The position numbers were made by a program, and so were the translations under genes. Shown here in pieces: positions 10,323-20,200 of a stretch of DNA of 64,000 bases. This DNA comes from Borovskyia barvae (Eukaryota; Euglenozoa; Kinetoplastea; Trypanosomatida; Trypanosomatidae), in assembly GCA_030849085.1 (NCBI GenBank), contig JASAOM010001070.1:62001-126000 (forward strand), written 5' to 3'. Each line of letters starts with the position of its first letter. Positions within the stretch are counted from its first letter, which is position 1. The notes under the pieces were generated by a model. That model saw only the letters and a program-made list of their open reading frames with translations, searched no databases and had not been told where the DNA came from.

Positions 10323-12183
10323 TCAGCTTCAAAGGGCTACCTCTCCTCACGAGGTCCTGCGTGACCGTACGAGGCAGAAGGAGGGGTCCTGCCTGCAATA
10401 TTCATTTCTTCCATTATCCACAATGTCGATTCATTTTATCCTTCGCACCTTCTGGACACTGCCCATGAGCGGGAAAGCAAGAAGGCGAAGAAGTAGAAAG
10501 GAGGGGGGAGGTACTGGATGATTCCGCGAAGTCTCTACAGAGGCGCAAGATCTCTACGAGAGCTCATGTGCAATGCGGGTTTCCTATGAGATTGCCGTTT
10601 TGTGAAGGAATAGCTCGCAAATTTTCTCCACGATCATCCGCTGCTGCACCGCGCACTCTGTCTTGTTATGAGTCCGGCGTGAACTCTTCTTTTTGTTGTG
10701 TTCTGGCTCTTTTGCTCACCGAAGTTGTGGTGCTGACGAAGGTTGCGGGGTAACTCCCCTTGTCGTTGCGTGTACATGAATATCTCCCTACCTGTTTACA
10801 TGTAGGCCATGATACTTTTTTATTTATACGGCGCCGTGATCTCCATTCTGAGAATATATATTTTTTCGCTGCGTAAGTGTGTGTTTGTTAGTATGTGTGT
10901 GTAGGGCGCTCTTTCTCTGTCTGTCTGTATGTCTGTCTCTCGGGCTATAGATATGTTTTGGACTGTCGCTCTTCTTGGGTGAGTCATCTGTCGCTTCTGC
11001 CTGAAGAGGGAACGGAGATGACGGGCAACTTGTAATGCTATCGTTTCTGTTGTGTTCTCGTGTCGCCTACTCTTCTCCCCTCGTTGCTTCTTCCGTTGAC
11101 GTGCTTTCTCGAAGGTGTCGGAAGCATCACGCCTATGGACGATGAGGGAGCCATGCAGGAAGACGCACCGCCTCTGCTTTTTCTCTCTCCATTGTGCACG
11201 TGCCCCCTCATATAGTTTATTTTCTTCCAATACGTGTTTCTCCTTTCCCCGGTCTCCCCCTTTGTTCCTCCTCCATCTGGTGTGCTACTTTGGTCGGGGA
11301 AGATCGATGACACGGGGTTCGGCGCTTTTCCTGAGCAAAACACCGAGCAGCGCCAGCTCTTGCGGTGGTGACCTGTTTGGATGTACTCGTGCGAACGGTT
11401 GCCTGTCGACGACGTTTTTGCCCCCCTCCCCGTATTCCCATTTCCCTCTAGCTATCGGCTTTGCCTTCTCAACTTACGTTTCGTTGCAAACAGCGCCTTG
11501 CTGAGCCTTTCGTCGGCAAAGCTATCTCGATCGAAAAGTTCAGGATGCATAAGAGACTCTTCCCCCCCTCCCCCCTTTCGCCTCGCTCGTGCCTTTCCCC
11601 TGACTTCCCTATGCACCAAGCGTGACACTTACAGCAACCGCCGCGTCTACTCCATCTCTTGACGGCGTTTGGTAGCTCACTGGAACAAGACACCTCAAAA
11701 GAGTCCTGCAGTCGGCTCGCCTTCCACCTCAATGCCCTAATGCATCTCCGGAGTGTTCGTCTTATCGCCGACGCTTTCTCTTCTTTCCCTCCGTTCTTTC
11801 TTTTCTCCGCATCTCCGTAGCCGACGCCGTTTTTTCCTCCCCTTTTTATTTTTATCGCAGCTCGTCCCTATTTTCTTTTCCCGCTCCTTCACTTTCCCAC
11901 CCCCTCATCACACGTCGCCCATCGCTCGCTCTGCCTTCCCGTACGTGCGTGCATGCAGGGCTACCGAACGCTTTCTCAGTCTCACATCCTCCTTTTTCAT
12001 CACTAACGGACGTAAAAAAAGTGAAGAACAGCAGCCGCTACACCTTCTGGCTGCTTCCGCCATTCCACAGCACGGTGCTCCTCGGCCCCCATAGTTCTGC
12101 GGTCAGCTTTGACCCGCCTCTTTTTCTCGTTTCACTGGCAGGAAGAGGTAACTGCCCATGCTCTAGCACCTGCGAACAATAAA
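10323..12183. other. spacer between the MATE transporter and the LRR gene
   Basis: No convincing gene is visible. It contains a (CTGT)n-type tetranucleotide stretch at about 10915-10938, GT-rich stretches near 10877-10903, and long C/T-rich DNA from about 11160 onward. The last pyrimidine block ends in a CAG at 12139-12141, a likely splice acceptor for the next gene. Confidence 0.7.
12119..12141 (+). promoter_or_regulatory. candidate trans-splice acceptor for the LRR gene
   Basis: A T/C-rich tract ending in GGCAG lies 42 nt before ATG 12184. No ATG lies between the AG and that start, which supports ATG 12184 as the initiator. Confidence 0.5.
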
Positions 12184-13260
12184 ATGGAAGCCACTAAGGG
12201 AGTGGACGCTACCCTGGGCGAACGCCTGCGCGCCTCACTGCACCGATCTCTCCAGACACAGCACGAGCCTCATCACACGGGTTCATCGCGGCACGGATGG
12301 CTTCTGCAAGTGCACGGGAGAAGACTCTGTGCTTCTCCGTCAACGCTGCGTCGCAAACGACCACGAGAGGGTAAAGAGAGCGAATGCCCCAGCTCGAATC
12401 AGCAAAGTTCCTTGGAGACACCTGTATGCGCCGAAAACATACTGCTTGCTCTGAATTCGTTCCTGCAAGAGATCGAAGAAGAGGCCGATCCGGAACATAA
12501 CGCGAGCACAGCATCCACAAGCTCGCAGAGACGTTTAGTTTTAGAAACCACATCGGGGATTGAGCTGCGGCATTGTGGTCTGCAGGCGCAGCATCTACAG
12601 AGAGCCACGCCCGTACGCACCGGTACCTCACTTAGAGACATTCTCGTGTCTCCTCACAGGCTGTGGAACCGTCCTGCACCGTGTGTAACACCGTCTACTA
12701 CCTTGAACTATCTTTCTACGCTTGATCTGGAGGGGAATGAACTTGGAGATCAAGGCCTTACGCTCTTGTGCGCTATGCTAGCGACCCACTTCCGCGGTCT
12801 GCAAAGTCTTCTGCTCGCGTCGAATGGCATAACAGCTGTCGGTTTCGCACACCTCGCAGGCGTCGCAGCACCACAAGGTGAAGGCAGTGGCTTACCACCA
12901 CAATTGCAGACCCTAGGACTCTCCAATAATCCAGTGGGTCGAGCGCCGAAGGGCGGATCACTCGACATTCACGAAGAGGACAAATGGTGCGAGGCCGTGC
13001 AGAACTTGTTTTCCCCCCTCGCCTCGACCCTCCGCCGGGTACACTTGAACCACACTGGCTTGAATACGCACCAGGGGTTCTGTCTTCTTCACCGTCTTTT
13101 CCGGTTTTGTTTCGAGGGCCGGCGACGCCTTGTCTTCGGTCACGTGTATCTTCGCGAGAATGCACTTCTGGACTGCGCGGAGGTTCAGCGGATGCTGGAG
13201 GTGGCCGTGAAGGACACCGGAGCCCTCACCGATTTCCTGCAGCATCACGTTAGCCTGTGA
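12184..13260 (+). CDS. leucine-rich-repeat protein (RNI-like)
   Basis: The protein has 358 residues from ATG 12184. The frame extends upstream only to a TTG and has no earlier ATG. The first 170 residues are polar, with Ser, Gln and His. From about residue 175 there are LRR units of the ribonuclease-inhibitor type: LSTLDLEGNELGDQGLTLL, LQSLLLASNGITAVGFAHL, LQTLGLSNNPVG and LRRVHLNHTGLNTHQGFCLL, each with the LxxLxLxxN/T-G core. Such domains usually bind proteins. In kinetoplastids they are common in cytoskeletal and flagellar proteins, but nothing here fixes the location. Bases 13004-13227, encoding the last repeat region, reappear almost unchanged at 15172-15395. The next gene, glutaredoxin, starts 579 nt downstream. 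Confidence 0.85.
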   Translation: MEATKGVDATLGERLRASLHRSLQTQHEPHHTGSSRHGWLLQVHGRRLCASPSTLRRKRPREGKESECPSSNQQSSLETPVCAENILLALNSFLQEIEEEADPEHNASTASTSSQRRLVLETTSGIELRHCGLQAQHLQRATPVRTGTSLRDILVSPHRLWNRPAPCVTPSTTLNYLSTLDLEGNELGDQGLTLLCAMLATHFRGLQSLLLASNGITAVGFAHLAGVAAPQGEGSGLPPQLQTLGLSNNPVGRAPKGGSLDIHEEDKWCEAVQNLFSPLASTLRRVHLNHTGLNTHQGFCLLHRLFRFCFEGRRRLVFGHVYLRENALLDCAEVQRMLEVAVKDTGALTDFLQHHVSL

Positions 13261-13839
13261 ACCCCCGTGCTCCCTTCCTTGTTTTCCATGTCATTGTTTA
13301 GGTATTGTTGCCCTGATACAGAGACCGCTTTCAGGGAGCTCGCGAACTCCGCGTGGTGGCCTGAAGAAAGTGATTATAGAGTAGCTTGGGCGAAGGAGGG
13401 ACGCCTAAAGGGTACTCGTTCGCTTTCGCTGTGCCTCTCCGGGCGGAGGGAAGTCATGATGCTGAAACCGGTGCTGGAGAGCCTCTCGCTGACGACGCTG
13501 CCGACGTGATAGGCCGCTGCGTCGCACCCCCTTGTTTTCCCAGCCATGGCTGGGCTGTCACCGCGCTTTTCATGGCGGCTTCATACCACTCGTAACGTGA
13601 AGCTGCCACCGTGGCGGTCGACCCCAGACGAAACTTTTCGTCACCGCGCTCGCTACCTCTCCCCTGAACCCCTCCTTTTCCGCCTCTTCCTCCCCCCCCC
13701 CCCCCCCGGATACACCCGTGGTACGCGCTGTCGCACTCGTCAGGTTTGCAGCCTTCGCTCACTTATCACCAGCACCCCTCTCTCTCACAAACATTTTTTC
13801 ACCCTTTCCAGCGGATTTCTTCACCGATCCTCTCCGGAA
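13261..13839. other. spacer between LRR gene and glutaredoxin
   Basis: This has ordinary UTR-like sequence with a C16 run at 13692-13707. A pyrimidine tract ends in CCAG at 13808-13811, the likely splice acceptor for glutaredoxin. The frame of the glutaredoxin gene stays open through much of this spacer, but the upstream part reads as C/T-rich noise. Confidence 0.7.
13792..13811 (+). promoter_or_regulatory. candidate trans-splice acceptor for glutaredoxin
   Basis: A T6 run and C/T-rich sequence end in CCAG, 28 nt before ATG 13840, with no ATG between. This decides the start in favour of 13840 over any extension of the open frame back to 13546. Confidence 0.55.
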
Positions 13840-14130
13840 ATGACCGCCACCGTCGCCGACCTCATCAAGCAGAACAAGGTGGTGATGTTCTCCTGGGTGC
13901 ACTGCCCGTACTGCACCCGCGCCAAGGAGATTCTGAAGCCCATCGCGAAAGACCTCAAGATCTACGAGTGTGATGAGATGGAGAACGGGGAGAAGCTGCG
14001 CGCTGAGCTGCTCAGCGCGTACAAGCACGAGACCGTTCCCGCCATCTTCATCAATGGCGAGTTCATCGGAGGGTGCAGTGACCTCCAGGAGATCCAGAAG
14101 AGCGGCGAGCTGGCTAAGAAGCTGCAGTAA
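13840..14130 (+). CDS. dithiol glutaredoxin
   Basis: This is a 96-residue single-domain glutaredoxin, the normal length for the family. The active site CPYC is at residues 22-25 (context SWVHCPYCTRAKEIL). The cis-proline glutathione-binding motif is TVPAIFINGEFIGG near residues 68-81, followed by the usual SDL. It would reduce glutathione-mixed disulfides. In trypanosomatids it is expected to be re-reduced by trypanothione or glutathione. There is no presequence, so a cytosolic role is likely. Start choice: the frame is open upstream, but the Grx fold begins a few residues after ATG 13840 and a splice acceptor lies 28 nt before it. Confidence 0.95.
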   Translation: MTATVADLIKQNKVVMFSWVHCPYCTRAKEILKPIAKDLKIYECDEMENGEKLRAELLSAYKHETVPAIFINGEFIGGCSDLQEIQKSGELAKKLQ

Positions 14131-15118
14131 GGGGTGCCTCCCTCTCACGAAAGCTGCCGTGGCAAGCCAGGGCAATACACAAAGGGCCAGCTGACTCCAC
14201 GGGGAAGGTGGACGTGTCCGTGGGGTGCCTCCGTCGGAAGCGCTAGCTGCGTGCTCTCCTGTCGCTCTACTATTGGGTGCGGGGTTCTCGTGCTGGCGTG
14301 TGGAATGCGGCCCTGTCTCCCCTCGCTGTCTCCCCTCCCCTCCCACGCATTGCCCTTCCGTGCTTCTGCAGGAGTGGGGTGGGGTCCGGGAGCCACAAGG
14401 GAAGGCAGGTACTCGTAGGCCCCGCCGTCGTGGAGCGTCGCTGTTCACTCGGCTGTGATGCCTCCTGTTCTTAACTCGTTGAAGGAAATCCTTCGACCTC
14501 TTTTTTTCTCCTTTCCTTCTTCTCTTCCGGGGGTTTCTTTGTCCATTTCGCACATCTTGTCGATCCTCCCCCCTCTCCACGCCTTTTTTTGTTTCTTCTT
14601 CGTTCTTCTTTTTCGTCATCCATAACCACGTATACAGAAGGGAGGTCAAACGAAGCCGCCATCGCCCCGCCATTCCCCTTTCTCTCGTTCAGGCATTTTG
14701 CAGTGTTTGCGGTATGCGAATCTTCGAGCGGGGAGGAACTGGCTGGACAGGCAAAAGCTTCTACGGATGGCGAACCTCATCCTGGTAAGACAGCGTTCAT
14801 TATTATCATTTCCACAAATGCGGTGGTACATAAACGGGTGTGGAAGTGCCACGCTCACGTCAAGTTGGAACTTATGGCCTGCCTCATGCTGGCGCGGACT
14901 TGACATGGGCTGTAGCGACTCAGCGACTTCCCCGAGCACCAGCACCGGAAATAAAGCAACTATACGGCAGGTTTTCTTCTGCACGCCGCGAGCAGCGAAT
15001 CATGTGAGTGGATTGTTTAATCCGGTCTTCGAATGAAAGCAATCCTCAGAGGTGCGCAAGGTGGCGAATGGGGACTCTATGCGACGATCGGGGTGAGAGT
15101 AATGCGTTGCGCACCTTG

Positions 15119-15159
15119 CACACACCGACGCACTCGCAACCGAGCGCCCACGCGCTCAT
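15119..15159 (+). repeat. 41-bp direct repeat, left copy
   Basis: This is identical over 41 nt to 15397-15437 and begins CACACACCGACGCACTCGC. The pair brackets the duplicated LRR fragment, with 12 nt between this copy and the fragment. Confidence 0.95.
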
Positions 15160-15171
15160 CTACCCCGTCAG

Positions 15172-15395
15172 ACTTGTTTTTCTCTCTCGCCTCGACCCTC
15201 CACCGGGTGCACTTGAACCACACTGGCTTGAATACGCACCAGGGGTTCTGTCTTCTTCACCGTCTTTTCCGGTTTTGTTTCGAGGGCCGGCGACGCCTTG
15301 TCTTCGGTCACGTGTATCTTCGCGAGAATGCACTTCTGGACTGCGCGGAGGTTCAGCGGATGCTGGAGGTGGCCGTGAAGGACACCGGAGCCCTC
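15172..15395 (+). pseudogene. partial duplicate of the upstream LRR gene
   Basis: These 224 nt align without gaps to 13004-13227 at a constant offset of 2168. I count five differences: three C/T changes in the pyrimidine stretch at the start, then a G/A and an A/G around the Arg/His-Val codons. It encodes the last LRR region (LASTLHRVHLNHTGLNTH and onward) but has no start, no stop and no other part of the gene. It ends abruptly at the undetermined base 15396. It is either a real gene-fragment duplication or an assembly error. Confidence 0.85.
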
Positions 15396-15396
15396 N
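15396..15396. other. undetermined base (N)
   Basis: The only N I noticed in the window falls exactly at the junction between the LRR fragment and the right-hand direct repeat. This marks an uncertain join in the assembly. Confidence 0.99.
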
Positions 15397-15437
15397 CACA
15401 CACCGACGCACTCGCAACCGAGCGCCCACGCGCTCAT
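15397..15437 (+). repeat. 41-bp direct repeat, right copy
   Basis: This is identical to 15119-15159. After one mismatch the next three bases also match, then the sequences diverge. Confidence 0.95.
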
Positions 15438-17100
15438 TTACGGAGGCGTCAGAAGGGAGGAGGCGATCGATTATTCGCGACTTCGTCTATTTTGGATGAT
15501 ATGGCGATCCTTTCCGCTTTTCGAAGTGGGTATTCCTACCACAGCTATAGGAGGAAAAGGAGGAGGTACAAGATTAGTCTTCTATTTTCCTCCTTGAATG
15601 CCTCAGTAGCAGGTGATTGTTCTGTGTGTGGTGTGCCTCCGCATAGCTGGCTTTCGCTCATCATCACGGGTTCTTTGCCTTCTCTTTCTTTCTCTCTTCT
15701 CCTCCATACTTCCACGAATGCGCTTCTCCATGCATGTACGGAGACACGCGACGTACAAGAAACCTCGGTGGATCTGAAAAAAAAATACGGTTACAGTACT
15801 CTCACAGCAATACAGCGACGATTTCATTCTTCGTCTCGCCAAACTTTATTTTTAGCATATCCACACCTCAGGAGCCTATATCCAGTCCGTGCGTCGGGTT
15901 GCGTTGAAGCGAGAGGCGTTTTGTATACGCAAAGCTGTCCCCTGCTTCGCCGCATTTCGGTTTGTTGGCTCTTCTTTTGTCTAGTCTTTAGTGAACTAGG
16001 GTTGCTTTGCCTTTCATTTGGTGCCAACCGCTTCGATTTTCGTTCTCCCCCCCCCTCGTCTTGTCATCGGCTACACTTTCTCTCTCCGTACGCACATGTA
16101 TTTTTCTCCTTGATCGCACCTGTTCACGTTTATCTTGCGAGCGTTCTAGTTTTTCTTTTCGTATTTGCTTTGAAGCTAATCTCTCTCTGATTTGGCGTGT
16201 GCCATTCGCCATTCGTGCTTTTTATTTCTGTGTTGCTTTCTCTTTCCTTCGTCGTAACCTTTCATTTTGGTGCTTCGCTTTTTCGTAGCGATACCAAGCC
16301 TTCTCCATCCACTCCTTTTTGTGCGTCTACGTGAGGGAGGAGCTGAGCAACTTCTGTGATACACCTCTTACGGCCGTGCTCTATCAATTTTACGCTTGTC
16401 CGTACACTCCTCACTTTCCTCGTTTCCAGTTTTTTCAAAGAAAGCGCCGCCAAAGATCTCGCTGGCGCGTGTCTTGCCACAAGTATTGTGACCGACTTAG
16501 ATTTCTGTCGCTTCGAATCTGTTTCTTTGTTTAGTCCTCCCTTCTTTCCTCTCGGCACCGATACACGTTGCTCGGGAACATCTTAGCGACCGGTTTGCGT
16601 ACTCGGTAGACTTAAATAGAACTCTTTCTTTTCCGTGTGGTGCATTTATTTAGAGGCGCTCCGACTGCACCTTCTCCCCTCTCCCCCTTTCCCACCATAG
16701 CTGCCTTTTTGTGCCCTTGTGAAGCTCTCCGTGTTGTTTTGCATTGCATAGAAAAACGCTCGGGAAGATTGAAAAAAATATGATTTAGCGATCTCTTCGA
16801 CATTTTGCTTAGCAGCCGTTGCTTGAAGAGGTGCTCTCACGCAGTAGCTGTGACGTCACTCACCGCTTCCCCGCCCCATCTCCCCCCAAAGTTCGTTTCG
16901 TTCTTCCTTCAGCAGGACCACGGAAGCAGGTCTCGTGAGGCGCTATCTTTCGAAGGGGTGGTGTTGCAATAACAGGTTGCGGTGCTAATTTCTATCTTGA
17001 CATACATTTTCCTCTGTGCGTGTGGGCTTGTGCGAACCGAGCGCTCATGCACGGCCCTTGTGGGGTTGCATCTACTCACTAAGAAATACCTATACAACGG

Positions 17101-17124
17101 TATCTATCTATCTATCTATCTATC

Positions 17125-17152
<28 letters not shown>
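17101..17152. repeat. (TATC)6 followed by (TA)14
   Basis: A compound microsatellite of 24 nt of TATC units running straight into 28 nt of TA, ending 76 nt before the start of the giant beta-helix gene. It is likely to be length-variable. Confidence 0.95.
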
Positions 17153-17155
<3 letters not shown>

Positions 17156-17228
17156 AGAGAGAGATAGTGAGTGCTTTATTGGTAAATCTTTCTGTGTGAA
17201 ACAGCCACTAGTGCACTAACTGTCAACG

Positions 17229-20200
17229 ATGTTCGACGAGGGCGGCTACGTGATCGCGCAGCGGTATAGCGAATGGCAGAAGAAAAAGGTTCGCACGATC
17301 GTTGTGAACTCTCACGCCAAGAGCTCCACGGGAAAGTCCATCTCCGGGGCCATTGCGCTAGCCAAACCTTATGACCGGATTGAGCTTGTGGGGGGAGAGT
17401 ACAACGAAGCCTTTGCGATCCAGCTTCCCCTGGAGATTGTCGCCGCGGAGGGCGAAGAGCCGCACATCACCTCCCGCTCCTCAACCATCACCATCGCAAC
17501 GGGCGGGATCGATGTGTACATGGATCATATCTTCGTCACCACGCGGAGTTACAGCAAGTTTGATGCCGCGGTCTTTGTAGTGAGTGGCAATCCAATCCTC
17601 TATCGGTGCTGGTGCAGTTCTATTGTCATTGGAGGCAACGCAGTGGCGCTCATCAATGAATGCACGATCAAGGAGAGCAGCAGTGGGGTAGGTATCACGG
17701 TGCAAGACAGCGCCGGTGGTGTCATCAAATCCTCCATCGTTTGCCATCATCAGACGGTGTGCTTCAACGTAGATACCCGTGGGGAGCTAACTATAGAGCA
17801 GTGCAACATCGAAAATGATACTGGCGGTGATGCGATGGCTATATCAGGCTCTACCAGCTCGATCGAACGCGACTCCAGCGGCCCCTACGCCTCGTGCAGT
17901 CGCGTAGCGGTGACTAAGTGCCACATCTCCATCCTGCGTGACCCCACGTTAGGGTCAGTGGAGAGGAACCCGAGTAATGGTACGGCAACATCTTCCGTGC
18001 ATATCTTAGGGAGTCCCTGCGGTGTGCTTCTCACCCAGGGAGCAGCACCAACCCTCGTCTCCAACGAATTCGTGGAGGGCGAAATTGGCGTGGTCATCGA
18101 AGGTCTCGTTAAGGCGCAGTTGAAGGGGAATATCATTCGGAGTCAGCGGCGCTGCGGCATACTAGCCCTCGTTGAGGAAGGCCTGGGCTACTCACCGAAC
18201 TACCAGACGCTACGCATCACCGGCGAAAACATATTGGATCGCTGTCGAATCGGCATCGATGTACAGTGCGCGGTGAACCGTGTTGCCTATGTGCAACAGC
18301 AACTTGCACTAAACCACATGGTCAACTCCAGCGGTGCCGCAGACATCAATGCAGCTGCTAATTTAAATGGCAACAACCACCTTAGTGGAGTCGATCGCGT
18401 GTTGACAGAGGAACTTCCTTTGCCACGCAAGGCGTTTGCCTGGGCACCGGTGCAAGGCACGGAACCACCGCCTTGCTCACGCGAAGCCGCCTCATTTTCT
18501 TCCTCTGCAGATTCTTCGCAGTCCCTGGTATGCGTGGAGGGAGAGTGGTACAAGCAAGATAAACTTCTCACCAGCCTCCAACTGCTAGTGACGATGACAC
18601 TTCAGGCGCATCCGACTTGCCTGCATCCATCCTTTGGTGTGATTGGGAGTTCAGCAGCGGTGACTGAGGAGGGTGATGAGATGGATCCTGGATCCTCCAA
18701 CACGTTTGGTGAACTCCTGAAGGACGCGCTCCATGTTCAGCTGAGCCCTCAGAAAGACACTTCCACCGCGCTGCGTGAGATGGAGCAACTGCGTGGCAAC
18801 AAGGGGATTGTCATCATCGACACTAAATTCGCGAACTGCGACGCCTGTGCCATCCGCTTTGGACGTCATGGGCATGGCCTGGTCGAGCAATGCGTCTTTG
18901 AAGATTGTGGAACATATGCGATCGTGGCGGACTGCGGAGCCCATCCTCTCATCACCGGCTGCCGTTTTTTGCGTTCGCGAGGGGCGAGTATTTTTGTGAG
19001 CAACTTGGCAAATCCGTTGGTCATCGGTAACGAGATGGCCTCTGGGCGTGGCGACGGTATCGAACTCTCTAACATGAGTCGAGGGTTGATCATTGGCAAC
19101 GTCATTACGACCCACATGGGAAGTGGCATCAAGGTAAACCAGCACAGCTCACCTCTCCTCTGCGCCAACGCGATAGCGCTAAATCGCAGAGGCGGCGTCA
19201 CTGTGGCGGAGGGTAGCAAGCCGACGATTATGTTCAACAATTTTACCAGTAATCAGCAAGCTCAAGTGGACTGCAGGGATAAGGCAGACGCCTTCATTTC
19301 TAGCAACCGCATCTCCACCTCCGTGGACGCCGGCATTCACATCGACTCCTGCAGCCTGTGCACCATTCTGCGCAACACGATTGATTCGAACGGCGATGGC
19401 ATCCTCGTAGAGCGGGATGCAGATCCCTACGTACACGACAACGACATTACCGCCAACATAAGGGCAGGCGTAAGGGCGTGCAATAACGCACTCGGCGTGT
19501 TCGTGGGGAACCGCATTGTCAGTAATGCCGGCCATAATGTCATTCTTACGGAGGGTGCGTGTAGCGTGTTTCGTGCCAACCGCATCGAGGACGGCGCTCT
19601 GGGTGGTGTGACGGTCTGCAATGAAGGTCACGGTTTTTTTGAACACAACACCATTTCCTCAAATGCGGTCGCGAACGTGCGGGTTTCAGGGGCGTTCAGT
19701 GAGCCCGAATTTTTGTGTAACGTCATATCCGGTTGTGGTTCGGGGTTCGGCGTTCTGTGCGCGTATGATGCGGGCGGGATATTCACCCGAAATCGCATTC
19801 TCCGTAATTCCCAAGGCGGTGTGTGCATTGTGGAGTCCGCACATCCCACGCTACGGGATAATCACATTTCTTGCGAGGCAGTGGGGATGTTGCTGTCGGA
19901 TGGTGGTAGGGGGACGCTTACGCAGAACACCATCGAAGATTGCTACGGCACAGGGGTACTGTCTCAACGACGGGCCGATCCACTGTTTACACATAATAAG
20001 GTGATCGGGAGCCAGCTAAGCGGGTTGCAGATCGCCCCAGATAGTCTTGGCACGTTTGAAGGGAACGAGCTGTTGCGCAACGATATCGGACTTCACCTCG
20101 GCTCCTCTATGGACTCCGCCCCGGTGGATATTGATGTCTCCTATCTGGACAAAGACGGCGGCGGTGGGAGAGAGCTCAACTCGCCAGCAAGTCAGAGACG

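Larger units (their letters stand above)
14131..17228. other. 3.1-kb spacer containing a duplicated LRR-gene fragment
   Basis: No intact gene is visible. About 14700-15060 is less pyrimidine-biased than a typical UTR but has no convincing ORF. An LRR-gene fragment between direct repeats occupies 15119-15437, with an N at 15396. The rest is T/C-rich. Near the right end lie (TATC)6 and (TA)14 microsatellites. The closest AG before the next gene is at 17201-17202 (AAACAG), with only a weak pyrimidine tract. Confidence 0.7.

Noticed and set aside
13546-13839. 98-codon N-terminal extension of glutaredoxin
   Set aside because: The extension includes a C16 run and a splice acceptor; the glutaredoxin fold starts right after ATG 13840.
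15033-16190. 385-codon + strand ORF crossing the LRR fragment and the N
   Set aside because: It reads through an undetermined base, mixes the duplicated fragment with T/C-rich spacer, and has no protein-like character outside the LRR piece.
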